Below, piece by piece: positions 24,256 to 32,668 of a DNA stretch of 64,000 nucleotides. The stretch is from assembly GCA_035518635.1 (NCBI GenBank), contig DATIXI010000006.1:1-64000 (forward strand), in the 5' to 3' direction. Position numbers and translations under genes: made by a program. The first letter of the stretch is position 1. Every line of letters starts with the position of its first letter. The stretch comes from AC-32 sp035518635 (GTDB taxonomy: Bacteria; Actinomycetota; Thermoleophilia; Gaiellales; Gaiellaceae). Below the pieces are notes generated by a model, which did not search any database, had not been told where the DNA came from, and was given only the letters and a program-made list of their open reading frames with translations.

Positions 24256-24849
24256 TCAGAGGATGTAGACCGTCGTGTAGACGACGATCCACATGATGTC
24301 GACGAAGTGCCAGTAGATGCCGGGGATCTCGACCCCGAGGTGCTCGTCCTCCGAGTAGTGGCCCCGGAAGGAGCGGATCGTCGCCATCAGCAGCAGCGTG
24401 AGACCGACGAAGACATGCGCCCCGTGCAAGCCCGTGAGGCAGTAGAAGACCGTCCCGAACGCGTCCGTGTACGGGGCGAACCCCACGCGTGAGTACTCGA
24501 GCAGCTGCGTGAGCAGGAACGAGAGGCCGAGCAGGAACGTGAGCGTCAGGCCCGCCTTCAGCCCCGACCGGTTGCCGCGCTTGATCGACTGCAGCGCCCA
24601 GTGCATCGTGAAGCTCGAGGTGACGAGGATGATCGTGTTGACGCCGGCGACGAAGACCGGCAGCTCGTAGCCCGGCGTCGGCCACGGCGTCCCGTTCGCG
24701 ACCCGGACGAAGAAGTAGGCCGCGAAGAACGAGCCGAACAGCATCACCTCGGAGGCGATGAAGAGGAACATTCCGAGCGTGCGCGCGTCGACGCGCGAGC
24801 TCTGGTGCGCTGGAGGCGGGTGGGCGTGTGCCTCGGCGTGCGCGCTCAC
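24256..24849 (-). CDS. ctaE: Cytochrome c oxidase subunit III
   Basis: 197 residues, five membrane helices (the short bacterial form). LGMFLFIASEVMLFGSFFAAYFFVR, the TSSFTMHWALQ helix, TGLHGAHVFVGLTLL and the C-terminal YWHFVDIMWIVVYTTVYIL are characteristic. It stabilises the catalytic subunit and its oxygen/proton paths. The start overlaps the double-Usp stop by four bases (ATGA). Confidence 0.95.
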   Translation of the reverse strand: MSAHAEAHAHPPPAHQSSRVDARTLGMFLFIASEVMLFGSFFAAYFFVRVANGTPWPTPGYELPVFVAGVNTIILVTSSFTMHWALQSIKRGNRSGLKAGLTLTFLLGLSFLLTQLLEYSRVGFAPYTDAFGTVFYCLTGLHGAHVFVGLTLLLMATIRSFRGHYSEDEHLGVEIPGIYWHFVDIMWIVVYTTVYIL

Positions 24850-25688
24850 CGCGGCACCGCCTCGGTCTCAGGCTCGACCTCGATGTGCTCGACCGGCACC
24901 CCCGTCTGCTTGCGTAGCCGGTTGACCAGGTCACCCCGCAGCCACGTCGAGCGGTTCTCGCCGGGGAACGTCGAGACGATGATCTCGTCGACGCGCTCGT
25001 CCTGGAAGGCCTGCGACGCGGCCGTGAACGGGTCCGGGTGTGCGATCTGCCCGTGCGCGTCGATCCCCTCGCCGCGGAGAATGGCAAGCGCCCGCCGCAG
25101 CCGCCGGTCCGCCTCGGGATGGGCCGACATCGTCGGGTCGCTCTGGGGGCAGATGATGAGAAACGAGGCCGGTCCCTCCTTCGCCCGCTCGCGGATCCGC
25201 GCGAGCAGCGGATCCCCGACGAGCGTCTCGTTCGCGACCACGAGGACATTCGCCTCGCCGCCGGCCTCCTTCTCCAGATCGACGACGACGTGCTCGACGG
25301 GAATGCCAACGGCTACGCGCTCGATCTGCTCGACCACGTTGCGGCGCAGCCAGCCTGACTTCGACTGCGGGTGCGTCGAGACCACGATCTCGTCCGGCGG
25401 CGGCTCGAGCTGCGCGAGCGCGTCCTTCACGGCCTGGACGGGGTCGGCGTCTACGACATGCCCGGACGCGGTCATCCCCGCCGACCGGAGCGCCTCGAGC
25501 GTGCGATCCAGGCGGCGGCCGGCCGAGGCCCGGCGCGTGTCCTCGTAGACGACGTAGCCCTCGCGCGGCTGATTGACCGGGCAGAGGACGGTCACGAGGA
25601 GCGGTCCCTCGGCGCCCCTCCGCTCGAGGGCGTCGATCAGGCTTCGCCCGGCGACGGTCTCGTTCGCGATCACGAGCACATGCTTCAG
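24846..25688 (-). CDS. Tandem Usp-like protein embedded in the oxidase operon
   Basis: 280 residues built from two Usp-like domains, each opening with VLVIANETVAG / VLVVANETLVG and closing with DEIVVSTHPQSKSGWLRRNVVEQ ... PVEHVVVD or its variant. There is no membrane segment. The classical Usp ATP-binding glycines are absent. The start is unusual: CTG 25688 overlaps the ctaD stop (CTGA) and has AGGAGG 7 nt upstream; the next candidate is GTG 25679, 16 nt from that site. It lies between ctaD and ctaE with 4-base overlaps on both sides, so it is made with the oxidase. Function unknown. Confidence 0.82.
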   Translation of the reverse strand: MKHVLVIANETVAGRSLIDALERRGAEGPLLVTVLCPVNQPREGYVVYEDTRRASAGRRLDRTLEALRSAGMTASGHVVDADPVQAVKDALAQLEPPPDEIVVSTHPQSKSGWLRRNVVEQIERVAVGIPVEHVVVDLEKEAGGEANVLVVANETLVGDPLLARIRERAKEGPASFLIICPQSDPTMSAHPEADRRLRRALAILRGEGIDAHGQIAHPDPFTAASQAFQDERVDEIIVSTFPGENRSTWLRGDLVNRLRKQTGVPVEHIEVEPETEAVPR

Positions 25689-27628
25689 TGCTGCACCTCC
25701 TCCAGTTCGGGCGCGCGGTCGCCATTGAACACCGCGTGCCGCGCGTCGGGAACCCCGTACTCGTACGGGTTGCCGACGACCTGCGGGACCTCGTCGAAGT
25801 TGAAGATCGGCGGCGGGGAGCTCACCTGCCACTCGAGCGTGAGCGAGTGCCACGGGTTCGCCTCGGCGACCGGGCCGAAGCGCCAGCTCTTGATCATGTT
25901 GTAGAGGAACACCAGCGTCGAGGCGCCGAGCCCGAACGAGGCGATCGAGATGAACAGGTTCAGGTCGGCGAAGCGCGGGACGTAGTCGGCCACGCGGCGC
26001 GGCATCCCCTGGATCCCGAGGTAGTGCATCGGGAAAAACGTCAGGTTGAAGCCGATGAACGTCAGCCAGAAGTGGAGCTTGCCGAGCCGCTCGTCGTACA
26101 TCCGGCCGGTCATCTTCGGGAACCAGAAGTAGATCCCGGCGAAGATCGTGAACAGCGAGCCGCCGAACAGCACGTAGTGGATGTGCGCGACCACGAAGTA
26201 CGTGTCCGAGACGTGGATGTCGATCGGCACGGCCGCGAGGTAGATCCCCGAGAGCCCGCCGATCACGAACATCGAGATGAAGCCGAGCGCGAACAGCATC
26301 GGCGTCTCGAGGTGGATGCGCCCCTCCCATAAGGTCGCGAGCCAGGAGAAGACCTTGATCCCGGTCGGCACGGCGATGATCAGCGAGGTGACCATCATCG
26401 GGACGCGCAGCCAGGGCGCCATCCCGGCGACGAACATGTGGTGGGCCCAGACCGAGAAGCCGAGCACGAGGATCGCCAGCAGCGAGAGCGCCATCAGCCG
26501 GTAGCCGAAGATCGGCTTCCGCGCCATCACCGAGATCACCTCCGAGGTGATCCCGAAGCCGGGCAGCATCATGATGTAGACGGCCGGGTGCGAGTAGAAC
26601 CAGAAGATGTGCTGGTAGCCGAGCGGGTAGCCGCCCGCCGTGAAGTCGAAGAAGTGCGTGTGCATCACGTGGTCGAACATCACGAAGAACTGCGACCCGG
26701 CGATGAAGGGCGTCGCGATCACGACGAGCAGTGAGGTCGTGAAGTTCGCCCAGACGAGCAGCGGCATGCGCCAGAAGGTCATCCCCGGCGCGCGCATGGT
26801 GATGATCGTGACCAGGAAGTTGAGCGCGGTCATGATCGAGCTCGCGCCCGCCCACTGGACGCTCATGTTGAAGAAGACCGCGCCGATCGGCTGGTGCTCC
26901 GAGCACAGCGTCGCGTAGCCCGTCCACCCGCACGCGAACGCGCCGCCCGGGGCGAGGAAGCTGGCGAGCATCATGAACCCGGCGACCGGCAGCAGCCAGT
27001 ACGAGAGCGCGTTCAGCCTCGGGAACGCCATGTCCGGAGCGCCGATCATCAGCGGGATCACGTAGTTGCCGATCCCGGCGAACGCGGGGATCACGAACAG
27101 GAAGATCATCAGCGCCGCATGAACCGAGAAGAGCCCGTTGAACGCCTGGTTGTCGACGTACTGCATCCCGGGCTGGGCCAGCTCGGCGCGCATCAGCATG
27201 GCCAGCATGCCCCCGATGACGAAGAAGAAGATCGTCGTCACGAGGTACTGGATCCCGATCACCTTGTGGTCGGTGTTGATCCGGAAGTAGTCGCGCCAGC
27301 TGTGGGCGCCGTGGCCCGAGTGGTCCTCGGGCCGGGTCGGCGAGCCGATCGCGTAACGGACCCAGTAGTCGAAGCCGCCGATGCCGGCCAGGAAGCCGAT
27401 CGGCACCGCGGCGAGCTCGACGGTGGTGATCACCTGACCGTCCCAGATCGGGTACCAGCCCTCAGCCCAGCGGACGAGGCACGTGATCCCCGCGCCGATC
27501 CCGAAGAAGAGGACCATCATCCAGGGGACGCGCAGCCAGCCCGGCGCGAGCAGGCGGTGCCAGCCGGTGGGAGACGAGGGGGAGGGCGCGTGGCCGGTGG
27601 GCTCGTGCGCGATGACGGCCCCGGTCAC
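25685..27628 (-). CDS. ctaD: Cytochrome c oxidase subunit I, A2-type haem-copper oxidase
   Basis: 647 residues. After an unusual N-terminal extension with two membrane helices (residues about 30-85) comes the canonical 12-helix core: TDHKVIGIQY, FSVHAALMIFLFV (haem a His), GAPDMAFPRLN, the CuB/crosslink helix, VVAHIHYVLFGG. Helix VI reads YSHPAVY: the Glu of A1-type enzymes (HPEVY) is replaced by the YS arrangement known in Rhodothermus-type A2 oxidases. It reduces oxygen to water while pumping protons. It overlaps ctaC and the Usp gene by four bases each. Confidence 0.97.
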   Translation of the reverse strand: MTGAVIAHEPTGHAPSPSSPTGWHRLLAPGWLRVPWMMVLFFGIGAGITCLVRWAEGWYPIWDGQVITTVELAAVPIGFLAGIGGFDYWVRYAIGSPTRPEDHSGHGAHSWRDYFRINTDHKVIGIQYLVTTIFFFVIGGMLAMLMRAELAQPGMQYVDNQAFNGLFSVHAALMIFLFVIPAFAGIGNYVIPLMIGAPDMAFPRLNALSYWLLPVAGFMMLASFLAPGGAFACGWTGYATLCSEHQPIGAVFFNMSVQWAGASSIMTALNFLVTIITMRAPGMTFWRMPLLVWANFTTSLLVVIATPFIAGSQFFVMFDHVMHTHFFDFTAGGYPLGYQHIFWFYSHPAVYIMMLPGFGITSEVISVMARKPIFGYRLMALSLLAILVLGFSVWAHHMFVAGMAPWLRVPMMVTSLIIAVPTGIKVFSWLATLWEGRIHLETPMLFALGFISMFVIGGLSGIYLAAVPIDIHVSDTYFVVAHIHYVLFGGSLFTIFAGIYFWFPKMTGRMYDERLGKLHFWLTFIGFNLTFFPMHYLGIQGMPRRVADYVPRFADLNLFISIASFGLGASTLVFLYNMIKSWRFGPVAEANPWHSLTLEWQVSSPPPIFNFDEVPQVVGNPYEYGVPDARHAVFNGDRAPELEEVQH

Positions 27629-28659
27629 TGCTTGCCTCCGGAGGCGAGGTAGCTCGCGAGCGCGTCGAGCTGGGCCTTGGAGAGGCGCGTGCCGAAGTCC
27701 TGCGGCATGATGCCGCTCGGGAACCCCGGCTGGATGTAGGCGTTCGGGCTCACGATCGACTGGTGGATGAACTGGTCAAGCGGCTGTCCCGCCTGCTTCG
27801 CCTCGGCAGCGAGATTATCGAGGTCCGGCCCGATCTTCGCCGTCGCTCCGGCCGGCTTGAACGTGTGGCAGCTGTTGCACGCGTTCGCCGTGAAGAGGGC
27901 CTTGCCCGAGACGCTCGGCGGGCCGGCGAGCTTCTTCTGCTCGCCGTTGGCCCAGGACAGGAAGCTGGTCTTCGAGGTCACCTGCGCCTGTGAGCGCATC
28001 AGCGCGTGGCCGAGGCCGCAGAGCTCCGTGCAGATGACCGGGAACACGCCGGTCCGGGTCGGCGTGATCACGAGCGGGTTGATCGACCCCGGCACCGCGT
28101 CCTGCTTCTGGCTGAACTCGGGCACCCAGAACGAGTGGATCACGTCGAGCGAGGTGATCTCGAGCTTGACCTGATAGCCGACCGGGAGCTTCAGCGTCGG
28201 CGAGTTGATGTTCCCGAAGTCCGGATACTGGAAGTTCCAGGCGAACTGCTGCGCGATCACGTTCACGACCAGCGGCTTGAGCGGATGGCTCCGAGTCGCC
28301 GCCGAGACACGCCCGTTGTCGGAGAGCACGACCGCGCTGACGATCGCGATCGCGGTGACGAGCGCCGCCGGAACCGCTGTCCACGCGATCTCGAGCCCCG
28401 TGTTCCCGTGAATCGGCGGGCCGTCCATGTCCTCGTCCGGCCGGGCCCGGAACTTGATCAGCGAGTAGATGATCACCGCCGCGACGAGCGCGAAGATCGC
28501 GATCGAGATCGCAGTGACGAACCAGAAGACGAAGTCGATCCGGTCGGCCTGCTTGCTCGCCGGGTCGGGGAGCCAGGGGATCAGGAGCGCGACCGCCGCG
28601 GCACCCGCGCCACAGACCACTCCGATCGCGACGAGCTGGACGATCGATCCCCTGCGCAC
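27625..28659 (-). CDS. ctaC: Cytochrome c oxidase subunit II with fused cytochrome c domain (caa3-type)
   Basis: 344 residues. A hydrophobic N-terminus and two membrane helices lead to the cupredoxin domain with the CuA site: HSFW and CTELCGLGHALM. The C-terminal 90 residues are a cytochrome c domain (CNSCH, axial Met in GIMPQDFG). Such a fusion accepts electrons directly from small cytochromes or a bc complex. GTG 28659 was chosen because the first helix begins just after it; no clear ribosome site is seen. It is the first gene of the oxidase operon. Confidence 0.95.
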   Translation of the reverse strand: MRRGSIVQLVAIGVVCGAGAAAVALLIPWLPDPASKQADRIDFVFWFVTAISIAIFALVAAVIIYSLIKFRARPDEDMDGPPIHGNTGLEIAWTAVPAALVTAIAIVSAVVLSDNGRVSAATRSHPLKPLVVNVIAQQFAWNFQYPDFGNINSPTLKLPVGYQVKLEITSLDVIHSFWVPEFSQKQDAVPGSINPLVITPTRTGVFPVICTELCGLGHALMRSQAQVTSKTSFLSWANGEQKKLAGPPSVSGKALFTANACNSCHTFKPAGATAKIGPDLDNLAAEAKQAGQPLDQFIHQSIVSPNAYIQPGFPSGIMPQDFGTRLSKAQLDALASYLASGGKQ

Positions 28660-28804
28660 CGGGGCCGAGACTACTCGACGGCGCGGGCGCCCGCCGGGGA
28701 ACGCGCGGCCGCTCGAAACGGCTGCAACGAGGCTCGTTCGGGCGGCGACGCAGGCCGGCCATCTTCTAGAGTCGGCCGCGCCGGGTGCCCATCGACGCGG
28801 GGGT

Positions 28805-31072
28805 GTGGCGGTGACCGATATCTCACGCCTGTCAGCGAACGCGCTGCTCGTGTGCGCAGAGGTCGGGGCCGACACTGCGGTCGGCCGCGCGGCCGGTGAG
28901 CTCGTCGAGGAGCTCGGCAACCTGGACGTGACCGTCACGGTGGCGCGCTCGGCCGACGACGGGGCCGCCGTGATCGGCTCGGAGCCCGACCTTCACGTCG
29001 TCGTGGTCGACTGGGACCTGACCGACGGGGGCTCGGGAGCGACCGAGCTGGTCGAGCTCGTGCGCGAGCGGACGGACGGCGTCCCGCTGTTCCTGATGGC
29101 CGACCGCGAGTCGCTCGACGCCGTGCCGGTCTCGGTCGTCCGCCTGTGCGACGGCTTTGTCTACCTGCTCGACGACACCGCCGACTGGATCGCCGGCCGC
29201 CTCCTCGACGCGACGGAGCGCTACCGGCGTTCGCTGGCGCCGCCGATGTTCGGCGAGCTCGTCCGCTTCTCCCAGGAGCACGAGTACTCGTGGCACACCC
29301 CGGGGCACGAGGGCGGCGCGGCCTTCCGCAAGTCACCGATCGGAAGGACGTTCTTCGAGTTCTTCGGCGAGCAGATGCTTCGCTCCGATCTCTCGATCTC
29401 GGTCGGGGAGCTCGGTTCGCTGCTCGAACACTCCGGTCCGATCGGCGAGGCGGAGCAGGAGGCTGCGCGCATCTTCAACGCTGACCTGACGCTGTTCGTC
29501 ACGAACGGGGGCTCGACGTCCAACCGCGTCGTCCACCAGGGATCGACGACTGCAGGCGACACGGTGCTCCTCGACCGCAACGCACACAAGTCCGCAGAGC
29601 AGGCGACGACGATCAACCACACTGTCCCCCTCTACATGGTCCCGACGCGCAACGCGTACGGGATCATCGGCCCGATCCCGCCCTCGGAGATGACGGAGGA
29701 CGCCGTCGCCGCGAAGATCGCGCGCTCGAGGCTCGGTGCCACGAAGCCGGTGCTCGCAATGGTGACGAACTCGACCTACGACGGGCTGCTCTACCACGTG
29801 CCCACGGTCGGGAAGCTGCTCGGCCACCAGATCGACCGGCTGCACTTCGACGAGGCCTGGTTCGGCCACGGAGCGTTCAACTCCATCTACCACGAGCGGC
29901 ACGCGATGCACCGCGGGGAGCGCGACCCCGATGGGCCGACGCTCTTCGCGACCCAGTCGACGCACAAGCTGCTCGCGGGGCTGTCGCAGGCCTCGTACAT
30001 CCACATCCGCAACGGCCGCAACCCCGTCGATCTCGGCCGCTTCAACGAGGCGTTCATGATGCACGCCTCGACCTCGCCGCTCTACGCGATCATCGCCTCG
30101 AACGACGTCGCGGCGAAGATGATGGAGGGCCGACGAGGAGAGCTCCTGACCCGCGAGTCGATCGACGAGGCGGTCGACTTCCGCAAGACGCTCGCCCGCT
30201 CGGTGCGCGAGCTCGGGGACGACTGGTTCTTCGCGCCGTGGCAGCCCGACGACGTGCCGGACGGTAGGGGCGGCACGATCGCGTTCGCCGACGCGCCGAG
30301 CGACCTGCTCGCGACGAGCCCGGACGCCTGGGCCCTCCGCGAGGACGAGACCTGGCACGGCTTCTCGGGTCTGCCTGACTCCTACGCGATGCTCGACCCG
30401 ATCAAGGTCACGATCCTCACGCCGGGAATGAACCGGGCGGGCGAGCTCGAGGACACCGGTATCCCGGCGGCGCTCGTCTCCTCGTACCTCGACCAGCACG
30501 CGTCGATCGTGGTCGAGAAGACGCAGGACTTCTCGATCCTGCTCCTGTTCTCAATGGGCGTGACCCGGGGCAAGTGGGGCTCGCTCCTCACCGGCCTGTT
30601 CGACTTCAAGCGCGACTTCGACCGGAACGCGCCGCTCGCCGAGGCACTGCCGTCCCTGGTGAAGGCGAGCCCGAAGCGGTACGGGTCGCTCGGGCTGGCC
30701 GATCTGGCGTCCGAGATGCACGAGACGCTGCGCGAGACCGGCCAGATGACGCAGCAGGCCGAGGCATTCGGGCGCCTGCCGGACCAGACGACGATCAACG
30801 CCGACGCGTACGCCCACGTCGTGCGCGGGACCGTCGAGCCGGTACGGCTGGGCGACATCGCCGAGCGCACGGTCGCCGTCGGCGTCGTCCCGTACCCGCC
30901 CGGGATCCCGCTCCTCATGCCCGGAGAGAGCACGGGCGCCGGCGACGGCCCGTTCATCGGCTACCTGCGCGCCCTCGAGGAGTTCGACCGCCGCTTCCCG
31001 GGGTTCGAGCACGACCTCCACGGCGTCGAGCACGAGGAAGGCGACTACGTGATCAGCTGCGTGAACGCGTGA
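28805..31072 (+). CDS. Orn/Lys/Arg decarboxylase, AdiA/LdcI-like
   Basis: 755 residues, fold type I PLP decarboxylase. The N-terminal 130 residues form a response-regulator-like wing domain (LHVVVVDWDLTDGG). The core has the HTPGHEGGAAFRKSP block, TNGGSTSNRVV, DRNAHKS, HFDEAWFGHGAF, and the PLP lysine in ATQSTHKLLAGLSQASY. The C-terminal domain is present. Inducible enzymes of this size convert lysine, arginine or ornithine to the polyamine and consume a proton, giving acid tolerance; the substrate here is undecided. GTG 28805 or 28811 is the start. It is divergent from the oxidase operon across 145 bp, in which I see no other gene. Confidence 0.9.
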   Translation: MAVTDISRLSANALLVCAEVGADTAVGRAAGELVEELGNLDVTVTVARSADDGAAVIGSEPDLHVVVVDWDLTDGGSGATELVELVRERTDGVPLFLMADRESLDAVPVSVVRLCDGFVYLLDDTADWIAGRLLDATERYRRSLAPPMFGELVRFSQEHEYSWHTPGHEGGAAFRKSPIGRTFFEFFGEQMLRSDLSISVGELGSLLEHSGPIGEAEQEAARIFNADLTLFVTNGGSTSNRVVHQGSTTAGDTVLLDRNAHKSAEQATTINHTVPLYMVPTRNAYGIIGPIPPSEMTEDAVAAKIARSRLGATKPVLAMVTNSTYDGLLYHVPTVGKLLGHQIDRLHFDEAWFGHGAFNSIYHERHAMHRGERDPDGPTLFATQSTHKLLAGLSQASYIHIRNGRNPVDLGRFNEAFMMHASTSPLYAIIASNDVAAKMMEGRRGELLTRESIDEAVDFRKTLARSVRELGDDWFFAPWQPDDVPDGRGGTIAFADAPSDLLATSPDAWALREDETWHGFSGLPDSYAMLDPIKVTILTPGMNRAGELEDTGIPAALVSSYLDQHASIVVEKTQDFSILLLFSMGVTRGKWGSLLTGLFDFKRDFDRNAPLAEALPSLVKASPKRYGSLGLADLASEMHETLRETGQMTQQAEAFGRLPDQTTINADAYAHVVRGTVEPVRLGDIAERTVAVGVVPYPPGIPLLMPGESTGAGDGPFIGYLRALEEFDRRFPGFEHDLHGVEHEEGDYVISCVNA

Positions 31073-31076
31073 TCGA

Positions 31077-31619
31077 CTAGTCGGGCAGCCAGTCCTCGCG
31101 GGCGGGCTGTGCCTCGCGGGCCGGAACGCGGGCATAGGCTTCCCGCGGATCGGTCGTCTCCTGCTCGACCCCGGCGTTGTGCCGGAGTGCCACGTCGTCC
31201 ACGGTGTAGCCGCCCCAGTCCGGACCCATCGACTTGTCGCGCGCGCCGACGGCGAGCACGAGGCAGGTCGAGTCGCCCGCGCCGAGGATCGTGTGCTTCG
31301 CCTCGGGCGGGCAGTGGACGAAGTCCCATTGGCGAAGCGGCCGCTCCTCGCCCTCGATGATCAGCAGCGCCTCCCCCCGAAGGACGAGGAAGTCCTCCTG
31401 GTCGGCCTCCCAGTGGTACATCGACATCGGCTCACCCGGCTCCATCGCGACGAGGTGGATCCCCAGCTGCGAGAACTCCGGGTCGCCCTCGAGCCGGGAG
31501 TACGCGCCGCGCCCCTGCGCGTTACCCCAGACGGCGTCGCGGGCGTTGAGCACGTACCAGCCGTCGCCCTTCGGGACGAGCCCGTGCTCTGTCGACTCGA
31601 GCTTCGCCTCAGCGACCAT
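31077..31619 (-). CDS. Cupin-domain protein
   Basis: 180 residues with a single double-stranded beta-helix core: motif 1 as MSMYHWEADQEDFLVLRGEALLIIEGEERPL (metal-type His and Glu) and motif 2 as DFVHCPPEAKHTILGAG. Likely a small metal-binding cupin such as an isomerase, dioxygenase or sensor; the substrate cannot be told. Its start overlaps the 3' end of the upstream lipoprotein gene by 11 bases. It converges on the decarboxylase gene with a 4-nt gap. Confidence 0.85.
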   Translation of the reverse strand: MVAEAKLESTEHGLVPKGDGWYVLNARDAVWGNAQGRGAYSRLEGDPEFSQLGIHLVAMEPGEPMSMYHWEADQEDFLVLRGEALLIIEGEERPLRQWDFVHCPPEAKHTILGAGDSTCLVLAVGARDKSMGPDWGGYTVDDVALRHNAGVEQETTDPREAYARVPAREAQPAREDWLPD

Positions 31620-32424
31620 CAGAGGAGCTTGCCATACCTAGGGGAACCGGCCGCCGGTCGAGATAGGGAGCTCCAGCAGAGACTGTTCGCAGCTTGACCA
31701 ACGTCCAGCGACCGTCATGCCAGCGGAGAAAGGTCTGCAGCCGTTGGGCCCAACAGCACACCGAGCTCCCGCCGCGCGGCTCGTCGAACCAGACGAGCCC
31801 GCCCCTAGCTCCCCACGCCGTCTCGGTTATCTGTCGCCCGCGGACACCGACGCTCCCGTCCTTCGACCCTTCGACGAACCCGTGGCCATAGATCCTCTGG
31901 ATGCGACGACCGATGTCCGCGAAGACCGAGACGGCAGCAACCGCGTGATTGCAGCCTTGGCACTCGACGGTGACGAGAAGGTCCGGATGGCCGTCTCCGG
32001 TCACGTCCGCCGTACGAACCGACGCTGCGCTGAACGCAAACGGAGAAGCGGGAACGAGCGTGTGTGGCGTCCAGCGAGCCGAGTTCGCACGGAGATGAGC
32101 CGGGTGCCAGAGCGTGAGCGCATATCTCTCATTGCTGGGCGTGGAGGGAACCCGATGGCGAGCTCGATACGACCAGCCCACGACCACTTCGGGAACCGTT
32201 CGCCCTGCCGCGACGTACCAGACGTGGCGTATCCGCCCAGAAGACGGCACGAGATCGTTCAGGTCGAGCTCGCGCGGGTCTCGCGACTGATCGACCAAAG
32301 AGTGGACCGGGCGACTTTGCGGGACTCCGGACTGGAACTCGTGCCGAACACCACCGCAACCAACCAACCCCGCGACCACGAGGCCACCCGTGACCAATGG
32401 GAGACGGCGAGCGAGAGCATTCAT
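31609..32424 (-). CDS. Putative lipoprotein with an FG-GAP-like segment
   Basis: 271 residues. ATG 32424 precedes a lipoprotein signal (LVTGGLVVAGLVGCGG). The mature part contains VRTADVTGDGHPDLLVTVECQGC, a calcium-loop motif (DxTGDGxxD) of FG-GAP/VCBS beta-propellers, and a Trp-rich C-terminal region (TLVKLRT). Codon use looks less GC-biased than neighbouring genes, and the gene lies just downstream of the tRNA-Lys 3' end, a common place for acquired DNA; both points are by eye. Function unknown. Confidence 0.68.
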   Translation of the reverse strand: MNALARRLPLVTGGLVVAGLVGCGGVRHEFQSGVPQSRPVHSLVDQSRDPRELDLNDLVPSSGRIRHVWYVAAGRTVPEVVVGWSYRARHRVPSTPSNERYALTLWHPAHLRANSARWTPHTLVPASPFAFSAASVRTADVTGDGHPDLLVTVECQGCNHAVAAVSVFADIGRRIQRIYGHGFVEGSKDGSVGVRGRQITETAWGARGGLVWFDEPRGGSSVCCWAQRLQTFLRWHDGRWTLVKLRTVSAGAPYLDRRPVPLGMASSSDGR

Positions 32425-32519
32425 TTCAGCCACTTGTCTCACAACGGCCTCGCGGTGTCCATGCCGCCGCCGCGACCGAGTGGCGGGCGCAGCTCGCAAC
32501 GGCATGAATCGAAACGACA

Positions 32520-32566
32520 CCGACCGAAGTCGTGATGTGCCGCGAAGCGGCGCGGACTTTGGTCGG
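32520..32566 (-). terminator. Hairpin downstream of tRNA-Lys
   Basis: Inverted repeat CCGACCGAAGTC (32520-32531) with GACTTTGGTCGG (32555-32566), 11 of 12 paired, enclosing a smaller GCCGC/GCGGC hairpin. It begins 5 nt beyond the tRNA 3' end. No T-run follows, so it may be a processing or rho-assisted end. The 32425-32570 gap holds nothing else I can name. Confidence 0.45.
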
Positions 32567-32570
32567 CTCA

Positions 32571-32643
32571 TGGGCCGTGAAGGATTCGAACCTTCGACCT
32601 TGGGATTAAGAGTCCCCTGCTCTACCAGCTGAGCTAACGGCCC
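32571..32643 (-). tRNA. tRNA-Lys (anticodon CUU)
   Basis: On the minus strand, acceptor GGGCCGT pairs with ACGGCCC, the D-arm is GCTC/GAGC, anticodon loop CTCTTAA gives CUU, T-arm GAAGG-TTCGAAT-CCTTC, and the discriminator base is A. CCA is not encoded. The top pair of the anticodon stem (27-43) is a G-A mismatch; the other four pairs are regular. Confidence 0.97.
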
Positions 32644-32668
32644 GAGGCGCCGCGTAGTGTAGCCCCGG

